Below are positions 8,308 to 17,269 of a DNA stretch of 64,000 nt, piece by piece. The stretch spans positions 310,001-374,000 of the forward strand of contig CAVVYV010000004.1 of assembly GCA_963752585.1 (NCBI GenBank). The letters run 5' to 3'. Position 1 is the first letter of the stretch; each line of letters opens with the position of its first letter. The notes under the pieces are model-generated. The model was not told where the DNA came from, searched no databases, and saw only the letters and a list, made by a program, of their open reading frames with translations. The position numbers and the translations under genes are program-made. This DNA comes from CAVVYV01 sp963752585 (GTDB lineage: Bacteria; Actinomycetota; Thermoleophilia; Solirubrobacterales; 70-9).

Positions 8308-9229
8308 CTACGGAATCCGGCGGACGTGGGAGAGCAGGGTCTCCTTGATCTGGCCGATGATCTCGAGCGCCTCGCTCTTCTCGCGCTGCCAGACGTTGCG
8401 CCCGAAGATCACCCCGGAGCCGCCGGCGTCGGCGATCGTCTTCACGTGGCCGAGCAGGGTCTCGTCGTCGGTCTTCGAGCCGCCGGAGAGCACCACCAGC
8501 GAGCGCCCCGCCGACTCGACGATCTGGCGCACCGCCTCCTCGGGGGTGGCGTCCATCTCGTTGTAGGGGGCGGGCTGGTCCTTGTCCTTCTCCGGGTCGA
8601 ACTTGGGGAAGTTGAGCTTGACCACGTCGGCGCCCATCTCCATCGCCATCCGGGCCGCGTAGTCGATCGCGTAGAAGGAGTTCGCGGCCGCCCTTCGCGT
8701 CGATCGCGGACCCGCGGGGATAGGCCCAGATCACCAGGGGCATCCCGTAGCGCTCGCAATCCTGGCGCACCCCCTTCAGCTGGTGGAGATCGACGTCCTG
8801 GCGGGGCGAGCCCAGGTACATCGTGTAGCCGACCGCGTCGGCGCCCAGCCGGACCGCGTCCTCGACCGAGGCGTTGGTGGTCGAGAGGGCGTCGTCGGAG
8901 GGGGGGATGTCGGTCTTGCCGTTCACCTTCAGGATCAGCGGCACCTGGCCCGCGTAGTCGGGGTAGTAGCGGGTGGCGAGGCCGATCTGGCAGGCGATCG
9001 CCGAGTAGCCGGCCTCGGCCGCGAGGCTGAACTGGTACTCGGGGTCCTTCGAGGCGGGGTTGGGGAAGAAGTCTCGGGGACCGTGCTCGATCCCCTGGTC
9101 GATCGGGAGCAGCATCAGGGTCCCGTTTCCGGGGCCGTAGTCGAACAGCAGCCGGCGCAGTCGTGCCCGCTTGCCGGGAGACAGGGTCGCGAGCAGTGAC
9201 TTCTGCTCGCTGATCGACTTCACTTCCAT
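8308..9229 (-). CDS. Class I fructose-bisphosphate aldolase, DhnA/FbaB type (one frameshift)
   Basis: The protein begins MEVKSISEQKSLLATLSPGKRARL. It then shows LMLLPIDQGIEHGPRDFF, the signature of DhnA-type class I aldolases, and VIWAYPRGSAIDAKGG. The frame breaks near 8690 within the helix after this block. The other frame continues as MAMEMGADVVKLNFP, whose Lys is expected to form the Schiff base, then LSGGSKTDDE and GVIFGRNVWQR, the phosphate-binding end of the TIM barrel. It cleaves fructose-1,6-bisphosphate to glyceraldehyde-3-phosphate and dihydroxyacetone phosphate in the cytoplasm. A single extra base in a GGC-rich run explains the break. Confidence 0.88.
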
Positions 9230-9312
9230 CCGCGCAAAACCTCCTCAACACTCGCTCGTCAGGGCCTCGCCTGAGTATCGCGAATTCCGCCTCCCGGCGA
9301 GGCTAGGATCGC

Positions 9313-10432
9313 GTGCAAGCTGCTCGACCACAACTTCACCGGGACGCCCTTCACCGTCGGCATCGAAGAGGAGCTGATGATCTGCGATGCCGAGACCCTG
9401 GATCTCGCCCAGGGGATCGACCGCATCCTCGCCGCCCTCCCGGACGACCTCACCGGCTACGTCAAGCCCGAGCTGATGCAGTCGGTGCTCGAGGTCGCGA
9501 CCCTGCCCTGCGCGAACGTCGCCGAGGCGAACGCCCAGCTCGCCGACCTCCGCCGCCTCGTCCGCGAGGTCGCGGCCGGCCAGGGGCTGGCGATCGGCGC
9601 GAGCGGCACCCACCCGGCGGCCCAATACGAGGACCAGCTGATCGTCGACCGGCCCCGCTACAGGGAGCTCGCCGAGGAGCTCGGCTGGATCGCCCAGCGC
9701 GAGCTGATCTTCGGCACCCACGTCCACATCGGCGTCGATGACGCCGAGAAGGCGGTCTACGTCGCCGATGGCATCCGCGGCTATCTGCCGCTGCTGCTCG
9801 GGATGTCCTCGAACTCTCCCCTCTGGCAGGGGAAGAACACGGGGATGATGTCGGCGCGCACCCCCGTCTTCCGCGCCTTTCCCCGGGTCGGGATCCCTCC
9901 CTACTACGGCAGCTGGGAGATCTACTCGCACCGGGTCGAGCTGATGATGCGGGGCGGCGCGATCCCCGACTACACCTACCTCTGGTGGGACGTTCGCCCC
10001 CATCCGAACCTGGGGACGGTCGAGGTTCGGGTCACCGACCAGCAGACCCGGCTCGAGCACACGATCGGCTTTGCCGCCCTCACCCAGAGCCTCGTCCACC
10101 GGCTCTCCGCCAACTATGACGACGGGGTGCCGAGCGTCGAGCACCCCTGGGAGCTGATCGACGACAACAAGGTCCGGGCCTCGCTGGTCGGGATCGAGGG
10201 CAAGCTGATCGACTTCGATCGCGGCTTCGAGGTCCCGGGGGCCGAGCTCGTCCGCGGGATCATCTCCGACCTCCGCGAGCACGCCCAGGAGCTCGGCTGC
10301 GAGGCGGAGCTCACCAGCCTGAGCGACCTGCTCGACCACGGCACCGGGGCCCGCCGCCAGCTCAACTGGCTCGCCGCCCACGGCGGGGTCGAGGGGATGA
10401 TGCGGGAGGTCGTGGACGCGACCGAGCCCTGA
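9313..10432 (+). CDS. YbdK-type carboxylate-amine ligase (glutamate-cysteine ligase family 2)
   Basis: The conserved start region DHNFTGTPFTVGIEEELMI is followed by GASGTHP, QRELIFGTHVHIGV, GMSSNSPLWQG and WDVRPHPNLGTVEVRV, which together define the GCS2/YbdK family. These are ATP-grasp-like amide ligases with weak or strong gamma-glutamylcysteine synthetase activity. No normal start codon exists in the main frame before an internal ATG at 9377 that would delete the active-site EEE segment. A GTG at 9313 lies one frame away, so I infer a one-base error just after the start. Length (about 370 aa) is normal for the family. Confidence 0.85.
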
Positions 10433-10468
10433 AAAGGGTCGATTCCAAACCTCCCCGTGGACCACTAG

Positions 10469-10523
10469 TTCGAAATTCGTATTTAAGTACTTGCAATTTT
10501 GTGCGTTAAGTACGAAAATCGAA
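10469..10523. promoter_or_regulatory. Large dyad, probable HxlR operator and promoter
   Basis: TTCGAAATTCGT at 10469-10480 pairs with ACGAAAATCGAA at the right end (10 of 12 matches). Inside the dyad, TTAAGTAC occurs twice, at 10483 and 10506, as direct repeats 23 nt apart. This AT-rich island in 70 % GC DNA ends 4 nt before the HxlR start codon, so transcription is probably leaderless or nearly so and autoregulated. Confidence 0.65.
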
Positions 10524-10527
10524 GTTA

Positions 10528-10830
10528 GTGTCCAAAGAGCGGCCGATAACGAAGCTGCTGGACCTGCTCGAGAGGCGCTGGGCCATGCGCCTGCTCTGGG
10601 AGCTCCGCCGCGACGCGCTCTCGTTCTCGGAGCTCCGGAAGCGGACCGAGATCAGCCCCTCGGTCCTCTCGGCGCGGCTCGCCGAGCTCTCCTCGGCCGG
10701 GATCGTCGAGCGCGAGCGCTCCCGCCGCTACCGGCTCACCGGTCGGGGCCGGGAGCTCGCCCGGATGCTCTACGAGATCAACCGGTGGGCCGAGGCGGCC
10801 GGGGTATCCTCGCAGGGTGAGCTCGCCTGA
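10528..10830 (+). CDS. HxlR-family winged-helix transcriptional regulator
   Basis: This 100-residue protein has the HxlR pattern: a short N-terminus, LLDLLERRWAMRLLWEL, LSFSELRKRTEISPSVLSARLAELSSAGIVER as helices 2-4, and a wing with YRLTGRGRELA. HxlR proteins bind DNA as dimers and sense aldehydes, quinones or disulphide stress, but no Cys is visible here, so a redox-Cys mechanism is unlikely. The GTG start lies just downstream of the large dyad. The gene overlaps the pseudo-rhomboid gene by 14 nt, which makes an operon likely. Confidence 0.85.
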   Translation: MSKERPITKLLDLLERRWAMRLLWELRRDALSFSELRKRTEISPSVLSARLAELSSAGIVERERSRRYRLTGRGRELARMLYEINRWAEAAGVSSQGELA

Positions 10831-11623
10831 GCTAAGCGTCGTCTGCCGCAGCTGTGGGGAGGAGGTGAGCCCGTACGTCACCGAGTGCCCCTACTGCGGC
10901 ACCCGGCTGCGGAAGCGGGCGCCGAAGCTCGAGCGCCAGGGCGACGAGCTCACCCCCCACGAGTCCCGCCGCCAGCGCCGGCGCCGCGAGCGCGCCGAGC
11001 GCCGCGAGCGCCGGACCCGGGCCCGGATCCTGGTCGGCGAGGGAGAGCGCCGCTACGCGGTGATCGCCGCGGTCCTCCTCCCGGCCCTGCTGGTCCTGGT
11101 CCAGCGCGCCGGCGACCTCCCGGTCAGCGACGTCGGCGGGATCGTCGGCCCGGTCGGGGATGAGTGGTGGCGATACCTCGCCGCCCCCTTCGTCTTCCCC
11201 GACGTCGGCTACTTGTTCGTGGTCTCGGTCGGGATCGTGATCTTCGGGGTCGCGGTCGAGGCGAGGCTCGGCACGGTCGCGACCGTGATCCTGATCATCG
11301 CCTGCGGCGCCCTCGGGATGCTGGCGGCCGACGGGATCGAGTCGGCGATCGGCGGCGACGGCGATCTCCTCCTGGCCGCCGGCGGCAACGGGATCGCGCT
11401 CGGCCTGCTCGCCACCTGGGCGGTGCTGCGGGCGGGAGAGATGCGCGCCGACCCCACCGCCGACACCGAGGTGATCGGCGCCGCGGTCGCCGCGGCGGTC
11501 CTGATCATGCTGCCGCTGGTCGAGGACTACGCGAATGTCTTCGCCGGCCTCGGCGGCGCCGTGGTCGGCGGCATCAGCGGCCTCGCCGCCGCCGTAGCCC
11601 GCCGCGAGCGCAAGCCCGGTTGA
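10817..11623 (+). CDS. Zinc-ribbon pseudo-rhomboid membrane protein
   Basis: Residues 9-29 form a zinc ribbon (CRSCGEEV ... ECPYCG). A highly basic linker follows, then about six membrane helices. The order EWWRYLAAPFVFPD, GVAVEARLGT, AAGGNGIALGLLATW and YANVFAGLGGAVVGG follows the rhomboid fold, including the W-R motif of the first loop. The catalytic GxSG is replaced by GGNG (Asn for Ser) and the active-site His of the last helix by Asn/Val. It should therefore be proteolytically dead, like iRhoms or other rhomboid-like proteins. GTG start. It overlaps the O-methyltransferase start by TTGA. Confidence 0.7.
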   Translation: MSSPELSVVCRSCGEEVSPYVTECPYCGTRLRKRAPKLERQGDELTPHESRRQRRRRERAERRERRTRARILVGEGERRYAVIAAVLLPALLVLVQRAGDLPVSDVGGIVGPVGDEWWRYLAAPFVFPDVGYLFVVSVGIVIFGVAVEARLGTVATVILIIACGALGMLAADGIESAIGGDGDLLLAAGGNGIALGLLATWAVLRAGEMRADPTADTEVIGAAVAAAVLIMLPLVEDYANVFAGLGGAVVGGISGLAAAVARRERKPG

Positions 11624-12274
11624 CCGTAGACAAGTTCACCGCGCTCACCCCGGAGCTCCACCGCTACGCGGTCGAGCACAGCTCCTTCCGCGACCCGGTC
11701 TCGCGCGAGGTCGAGCAGGCGGCGGAGGAGATGGGAGGGCTGGCGCTGATGCAGATCGCCGGCGACCAGGCCGCCTTCACCACGATCCTGGTGCGGGCGA
11801 TCGGCGCCCGCCGCTGCCTCGAGGTCGGGACCTTCCTCGGCTACGGCGCGATCTCGATCGCCCGCGGCCTGCCCGAGGACGGCGAGCTGATCTGCTGCGA
11901 GCTGAACGAGGAGTACGCCGAGCGTGCTCGCTCCCACCTCGAAAAGGCCGGGCTCTCCGACCGGGTCGAGATCAGGGTCGGGCCGGCGATCGAGGCCCTC
12001 CGGGCGATCTCCGACGACGGCTCCTTCGACCTCGCCTTCATCGACGCCGACAAGGAGAGCTATCCGACCTACTACGAGGAGTGCCTGCGGCTGCTCCGGC
12101 CGAACGGGCTGATCCTGATCGACAACGTCTTCAAGGGCGGCCGGGTGATCGACTCGCCCGAGGGCTCCGACAAGGTGGTCGCCGAGCTCAACGACCGGAT
12201 CGCCGCCGACGACCGAGTCGAGGTCGCGATGCTCGGGATCGCCGACGGTGTCACCGTCGCACGCGAAGCGCTAG
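11620..12274 (+). CDS. SAM-dependent O-methyltransferase, CCoAOMT/COMT family
   Basis: The TTG start overlaps the previous stop (TTGA). The catechol/caffeoyl-CoA O-methyltransferase pattern is clear: CLEVGTFLGYGAISIA binds SAM, LAFIDADKESYPTYYE and LILIDNVFKGG supply the metal-binding Asp-Asp-Asn residues. These enzymes methylate catechols or flavonoid-like diols in a divalent-metal-dependent way. The natural end is probably VARKR followed by TAG at 12272. A one-base insertion just before it lets the frame run on, so the stop position is inferred. Confidence 0.85.
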
Positions 12275-12280
12275 CCCGAG

Positions 12281-13074
12281 ATGCCGATGTCCGGCCGACG
12301 ATGCCGCCTGGCTGCAGCTGGTCCGCGACGGCATGCCCCCCTTCTGGCGGGCGCTCGCGGAGTCGCTCGGGCGGCCGAGACCTGGGAGGACGGTGACGTC
12401 CTCGCCGCGATCGTCCCCTCGACCCCGAACCGCTCGTTCTTCAACTCGGTCTTCTACGGGACGCGAGCGACTGCTCGCCTCGCTCGATCCGATCGCCGAG
12501 GCCTACGAGCGGGCGGGGGTGCGCAGCCTGGACGGTCTGGGTTCCCGAGGCCGACCGGGCGCGTGGCTGCGGAGCTCAAGCGCCGCGGCCACAAGCTCGA
12601 CGCGAACCCACGGGCGATGGCGATGGGGCTGACCGATCTGCGACGTGCCCGAGCCCGATCCGGAGCTGGAGATCGTCGAGGAGTCCGACATGAAGACGAT
12701 CGCCCGGATCAACGAGATCGCCTACGGCTTCGATCCCGGCGACTTCGGTGCGCTCGAGAGCGGGCTCGAGGGCGCGCGCTCCTATCTCGGCCTCGCTCGA
12801 TGGCGAGAGGGTCGGGTGCGCGATGGCGCTTGGCCGACATGGCGCGGATTGCGAGCTGTCGTTGGGTCGCGGTCCTCCCCGAGGCGCGCGGCCGAGGGAT
12901 GTCGGCGCGGCTGACCGCCCGGGCTGCTCGAGGATGCCGCCGCCGACGGGCTGGTGACGACGCACCCTGCAGGCGACGAAGCTCGGCTACCCGGTCTACG
13001 AGAGGCTCGGCTACCGCGACTACGGCGCGCTGCAGATGTGGGAGCGGCGCGGCCTAGCCGGGCGCAGCGGTTGA
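12281..13074 (+). CDS. GNAT-family N-acetyltransferase (frame broken many times)
   Basis: No single frame spans the gene, but switching frames gives a continuous protein. The pieces include MPMSDADDAAWLQLVRDGM, AAIVPSTPNRSFFNSVFY, LKRRGHKLDANPRAMAMGL and EESDMKTIARINEIAYGF. The core is WVAVLPEARGRGMSARLT, with R-x-x-G-x-A-type acetyl-CoA binding, followed by ATKLGYPVYERLGYRDYG. This layout is usual for a two-part GNAT protein of about 260 residues. At least six one-base breaks occur in 0.8 kb. Codon use stays normal in each piece, so errors or very recent decay are both possible. The substrate is unknown. Confidence 0.7.
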
Positions 13075-13092
13075 GTCGGGGTACGCCGCGCC

Positions 13093-13421
13093 GTGGCACG
13101 GGGCCCCTACAGCGACCAGGAGATCGAGGCCGCGATCGACGCGATCTCGAAGCCCGGAGGCGTTCCAGGAGGCCGAGCGGGCGGTGTCCCGCGCCGCCCC
13201 GCAGCTTCAGCGGATTCTCGCCGAGGCCCTCAGCGCCGGCGGCTGGTTCGACGAGGCGCACGACGGCCGAGGTGCTGAAGGCGGCGACCACCCCCGACGA
13301 GGAGGCTCGGCTGAGCGCGGTCCGGGCGATGCTCGCCGAGGAGGCGCGGATGGGAATGATGATCGGGGTCGCCGTCGGCTGGGCCCTGTCCGAGCAACTT
13401 GCAAGCGACGAGGAGGACTGA
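13093..13421 (+). CDS. Hypothetical helical protein, about 109 aa (two frameshifts)
   Basis: From the GTG at 13093 the corrected reading starts VARGPYSDQEIEAAIDAISKP. It continues QEAERAVSRAAPQLQRILAEAL and AEVLKAATTPDEEARLSAV, and ends MGMMIGVAVGWALSEQLASDEED. The frame changes near 13160 and near 13265. It is all-helical with one hydrophobic C-terminal segment, and no recognised family. The MBL hydrolase starts 7 nt downstream, so the two are likely co-transcribed. Confidence 0.55.
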
Positions 13422-13427
13422 GAGCAG

Positions 13428-14126
13428 ATGGAGATCAACTACATCGGCCACTCCACCGTTGAGCTGGTCGACGGCGAGGTCCGGGTGCTGATCGACCCGT
13501 TCCTGGCGCCGAACAACCCCGCCGCCTTGGTCACCGCGGAGGAGGTCAATCCCACCCACGTCTTCATGACCCACGCGCACGCGGACCACTTCGCTGACGC
13601 GGTCGCCGTCGGCAAGCGGACCGGTGCCTCCTTCGTCGCGATCACCGAGCTCGCCAACGTCCTCGGCGAGCAGGGGATCGAGGATGCCGTCGACGCCAAC
13701 CTCGGAGGCATCGTCACCTACGACTGGGGCTGGGTGAAGCTGGTCCAGGCCTTCCACACCAGCACCGTCCCCGGCTCCGCCGACCGGCCCTACAGCCCCA
13801 CCCCCGGCACCGTGATCGGCGCCGCCTGCGGGGTGGTGGTCAACCTCGGCGGCAAGACCCTCTACCACCTCGGCGACACCGCCCTGTTCAGCGACCTGAA
13901 GCTGATCGCCGAGCGGACGCCGGTGGACGTCGCCTTCATCCCGATCGGCGGCCACTACACGATGCATCGCGAGGACGCGGTCGTCGCCGCCGAGTTCGTC
14001 GGCGCCGACACCGTGATCCCGGTCCACTACAACACCTTCCCGCCGATCGAGACCGACGCCGAGCGCGTTCAAGGCCGACGTCGAGAAGCAGACGAAGTCG
14101 AAGGTGGCGGTGCTGGCGCCGGGTGA
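13428..14126 (+). CDS. Metal-dependent hydrolase, MBL fold (UPF0173/UlaG-like)
   Basis: The sequence begins MEINYIGHSTVELVDGEVRVLIDPFL. It has THAHADHFADA, the HxHxDH zinc site, then AFHTSTVPGS, LYHLGDTALFSD and VIPVHYNTFPPI, which supply the remaining His/Asp ligands. This is the metal-dependent hydrolase family often annotated UPF0173. The natural substrate is not established for most members. Near 14073 the frame shifts. The corrected end reads FKADVEKQTKSKVAVLAPGES, so the given stop is that of the uncorrected frame and the true stop lies close by. Confidence 0.85.
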   Translation: MEINYIGHSTVELVDGEVRVLIDPFLAPNNPAALVTAEEVNPTHVFMTHAHADHFADAVAVGKRTGASFVAITELANVLGEQGIEDAVDANLGGIVTYDWGWVKLVQAFHTSTVPGSADRPYSPTPGTVIGAACGVVVNLGGKTLYHLGDTALFSDLKLIAERTPVDVAFIPIGGHYTMHREDAVVAAEFVGADTVIPVHYNTFPPIETDAERVQGRRREADEVEGGGAGAG

Positions 14127-14161
14127 GTCGTCTGTGAGTGTCCGCAGCGACGCTATGGTGA

Positions 14162-14404
14162 TCAGGGCTCGCGGCGGAACCAGGCGCCGCGGTCCTTCCA
14201 GTCGTGCGCGATCAGCACGCCTCCAGCGAGGAGTGATGCGAGCAGCCGGGCGTTGGCGCTCCGCCCCGTCACCAGCCCGGCGAGGCTGGCGCCGGCGAGA
14301 GCGACCCCGGTGACGCCGTGGTGGAGCCGCTGGCCGCCGACCCAGAGGCGCCGGCGCTGCAGATCGAGGCCGAGCAGCCGGTTGCCGGTCGTCCACGGAT
14401 TCAT
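14162..14404 (-). CDS. Small hypothetical membrane protein, 80 aa
   Basis: This 80-residue protein has two hydrophobic stretches (VTGVALAGASLAGLV and LLASLLAGGVLIA) separated by a polar turn, and a basic C-terminus ending in KDRGAWFRREP. It looks like a two-helix membrane protein. The family is not recognised. It is divergent from the R2-like gene and its upstream region is shared with that gene's operator. Confidence 0.5.
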   Translation of the reverse strand: MNPWTTGNRLLGLDLQRRRLWVGGQRLHHGVTGVALAGASLAGLVTGRSANARLLASLLAGGVLIAHDWKDRGAWFRREP

Positions 14405-14507
14405 GGACCTATAGCGTGGCCCCTGCGGGGCGCTCGGACATCCGGGATTCGAGGCAGGATCGGGTTTCGATCTACTGGTTCACGATCCGTGGTTTCCACT
14501 GAGTCGA

Positions 14508-14527
14508 GACTGGCTAACCAGCCAGTC
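14508..14527. promoter_or_regulatory. Perfect 8-nt palindrome upstream of the R2-like gene
   Basis: GACTGGCT-aacc-AGCCAGTC forms a perfect inverted repeat centred about 52 nt before the GTG start at 14570. TCGAG flanks both sides. It is a good candidate operator for a dimeric regulator. Confidence 0.55.
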
Positions 14528-14569
14528 GAGGTTGTACGCTGCGCCGGACAGCGAGGAGAGGAGCCTGAG

Positions 14570-15511
14570 GTGGAAGCGAAGGAAGCGCGCCGCAGCGACC
14601 CGTCACGGACCCATCGAGAGGACTTTCTCGCCACCTCGGACCCGGCCCTCCAGGACCCGGCCGACCGAGCCCACCAGGTCAAGCTGCTCGACTACGGCGA
14701 GCTCTACGGGCTGTGGGAGCGCCAGCAGTGGCTCACCCAGGAGCTCGATTTCTCCCAGGACCGGATCGACTGGCACGAGCGGATCCCCGAGGACGAGCGC
14801 TTCCAGCGGATGTACGGGCTCTCAAGCTTCTTCATCGGCGAGCAGAAGGTCGCCGACGAGCTCGGGCCGATCATGCGCGCCTGCCCGACCGAGGAGCAGC
14901 GAATCTTCCTCTGCACCCAGATCGCCGACGAGGCCCGCCACGTCCGCTTCTTCGACCGCTTCTACAGCGAGGTCGGAGTGCTCGACGGCGCCGCCGATCT
15001 CGCCGACCGGCTCCGCGCCACCGAGGAGCACCTGAACCCGGCCTTCACCGAGCTCTTCGACGGCCTCCTGAAGCAGCGCGTCGACCGGCTCGCCAGCGAG
15101 CCCGAGGACCGCGACGCCCTGGTCGAGGCGATCACCCTCTACCACATGGTGATCGAGGGGATGCTCGCGCTCACCGGCCAGCACTTCATCATCGACTACA
15201 ACGAGCGCCAGGGGACCCTGCCGGGGTTCGTCGAGGGCTTCTCCAACGTCGCCCGCGACGAGCACCGTCACATCGCCTTCGGGGTTCGCTTCCTCGCCGA
15301 CCAGGTCCGCGAGGACGAGCGCAATCGCGCCGTGATCCAGAGGATGCTCGAGGAGGCGACCCCGATCGCCGATCGAGTGATCGACCCGCCCTGGGCCGAG
15401 GAGGAGGACTACGAGCTATTCGGGGTCAGCAGGGAGGAGACTCACGCCTTCGCCGCGCAGTGCCTGACGCGGCGACTGAAGGTGATCGGGCTTATGCCCG
15501 CTTCCGCTTGA
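14570..15511 (+). CDS. R2-like ferritin-fold di-metal protein (ribonucleotide reductase small-chain superfamily)
   Basis: From the GTG at 14570, behind a GGAGAGGAG-type ribosome site, the protein has 313 residues. The four-helix bundle supplies ligands in R2 order: FFIGEQKVADE, then DEARHVRFF (E-x-x-H), IEGMLALTGQHF, and RDEHRHIAFG (E-x-x-H). The first ligand is Glu rather than the Asp of classical R2, as in R2-like ligand-binding oxidases and some class I subtypes. No nrdA or nrdE is adjacent. A Mn/Fe or Fe/Fe oxidase role is therefore more likely than nucleotide reduction, though this is inference. The gene converges on the sigma-factor gene, and their 3' ends overlap by 20 nt. Confidence 0.75.
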   Translation: MEAKEARRSDPSRTHREDFLATSDPALQDPADRAHQVKLLDYGELYGLWERQQWLTQELDFSQDRIDWHERIPEDERFQRMYGLSSFFIGEQKVADELGPIMRACPTEEQRIFLCTQIADEARHVRFFDRFYSEVGVLDGAADLADRLRATEEHLNPAFTELFDGLLKQRVDRLASEPEDRDALVEAITLYHMVIEGMLALTGQHFIIDYNERQGTLPGFVEGFSNVARDEHRHIAFGVRFLADQVREDERNRAVIQRMLEEATPIADRVIDPPWAEEEDYELFGVSREETHAFAAQCLTRRLKVIGLMPASA

Positions 15512-17121
15512 CCTTCGACTTCGGCGCGGCCTTCTTCTTCGGCCCGACCCACTTCGGCTCCACCGCCGGAGGCGCCGACTCGGCGCTGCTCACGCCGGTG
15601 GTGGTGCCGGGGCCCGCGCAGGCGGGGTCGGAGCCCGGATCGACGAAGCCGTCGCCGTTCGCGTCACAGGTCGGCTGCGGGGTGGTGGTCGCGGGCGCGG
15701 TCTGAGTGCTGGCCTTCGTCTGGCTCTCCGTGACCGCCCCCTTCTTGCGCCTGTGCTTGCCGAAGAGCGGTGGGGGGACGGTGCCGGTTGTCGGCGGGAC
15801 GGCGGTGGTCGGCTCCACGGGCACCGGGGGAACGACGACCTCGGTCGGGGCCGGCTGAGGTTGGGCGGCGGCCGGGGTCGCGGCCGGGGGAGCGGCGGGC
15901 TCGGCGGGAGGCTTGTCGATGAAGACCGGCTTGCCGCGATCGATCTTCGTCTTCGTGATCGCGGGATCCTTCTTCGCCGGGTCCTTCTCGGCGACGTGCT
16001 TGATCTCGGCGGCGCCTCCGGCGATGATCGCGGCGGTGGCGAGCCCGGCGGCGGCCTTGGTCCCGATCGCGGCGGCGCCCGCACCGGCGGCGGTGGCCGC
16101 GGCGCCTGCTCCACCGGCTGCGGCGGCTCCACCCGGCGGCCGCGGCTCCGCCGATCGCGGCGGTGCCACCCGCGGCGGCGGCGCCCGCGCCGGCAGCCCC
16201 GGCACCGGCGGCACCGGCACCCGCGGCTCCGGCACCCGCGCCGGCTGCGCCCGCGCCGGCGGCACCCGCGCCCCCTCCGGCACCGGCGGCACCGCCGCCG
16301 CCGCCGAAGAGGCCGGTGAGCTTGCCGATCAGGGCGCCCTTGAGAATGAGCAGCGGAGCGACGGGGAAGAGGGAGGCCAGGGCCTTGCTGTCGGAGCGAA
16401 GCTGGGAGCGGAACTCGCGGCAGGGATCGCAGCTCTTGATGTGGCGGCGGACCGGCCCGCCGACCTTGGCGAGCCCCTCGGCGGCCTCGGCGAGCTCGAG
16501 CCGGACCTCGTCGCAGGTGAGCTGGCGGGCCTGGCTCGACTCCGCAAGGGCGATCCGGGCCCGGACCAGGAGCGATTTCACCCCCGGGACGGTGGTGTCC
16601 ATCGCCTGGGCGATCTCCTCGTAGCTCATCGCGTCGATCTCGCGGAGGAGCAGCGCCGAGCGCTGGGTCTCGGGGAGCTTGCCGACGTCGCAGAGAAGGT
16701 TCCGGAACTCCTCGCGGTTCTGGACCCGCTCGAGGGTGGTCACCCCGTTCATGTGGGGGTGGGTGTCCATCGTGTCCTGGCCGTCGGCGGTCGGCTTGCG
16801 AAGGTGGTTGAGGCAGCGGTTGCGGGCGATCCGGTAGAGCCAGGGCCGCACCGCGATCGGCCGCTCGTCGGCGACCATCGCGTTGTAGGCGGCGACGAAG
16901 ACCTCCTGGAGAACGTCCTCGGCGTCCTCGGTGCAGCCGAGCATCTGCCGGCAGAAGCCGAGCAGCCGCGACTGGTAGCGCTCGACCAGCGCCTCGAACG
17001 CGTGCTGGTGCCCCCTACGAGTAAGGGCGACGAGGTTCTCGTCGCCCTGGAACTTGAGGAGGGGAGACCGGCGAGCGAACAGCCCGCGCTTCTGGGCGTG
17101 TGTGAGTGCGGAGGCTTCCAC
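15492..17121 (-). CDS. ECF sigma factor fused to an anti-sigma-like zinc site and a long extracytoplasmic-type tail
   Basis: Residues 25-200 form an ECF sigma factor. Region 2 holds HAFEALVERYQSRLLGFCRQML, EDVLQEVFVAAY and RPWLYRIARNRCLNHLRK. Region 4 holds LPETQRSALLLREIDAMSYEEIAQAM and VKSLLVRARIAL. A zinc-type motif H-x3-C-x2-C (HIKSCDPC) follows near residue 226, as in ZAS anti-sigma proteins. Next come a hydrophobic segment, a long Gly/Ala region, a Pro-rich stretch and a calcium-loop-like D-x-NGDGFVDPGSD before a Lys/Arg-rich end. A one-base break near 16135 in the Gly/Ala repeat separates the two halves. A single-chain sigma with a built-in membrane regulator is inferred. GTG start. 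Confidence 0.78.
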
Positions 17122-17269
17122 GAGTGGACGGGCGGGATTGCTCCTGCCCAGACGAACACGCTAACAGGGGTCCGGTTGCGCTTCTATCCCGCTTAACCGG
17201 GCGGCAATCCCGTTCACGACCGGGTATTGCGGAGTCTCCGGATGCGGCGCTATCGTTGTATTTGCCCGT

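Noticed and set aside
12281..13074. Calling the GNAT gene a definite pseudogene
   Set aside because: All conserved GNAT segments are present and the breaks match the single-base error pattern seen across the window.
15800..16310. The Gly/Ala and Pro-rich region opposite the sigma-factor tail as a separate plus-strand gene
   Set aside because: The plus-strand reading has no start or domain, whereas the minus strand continues directly from the sigma factor.
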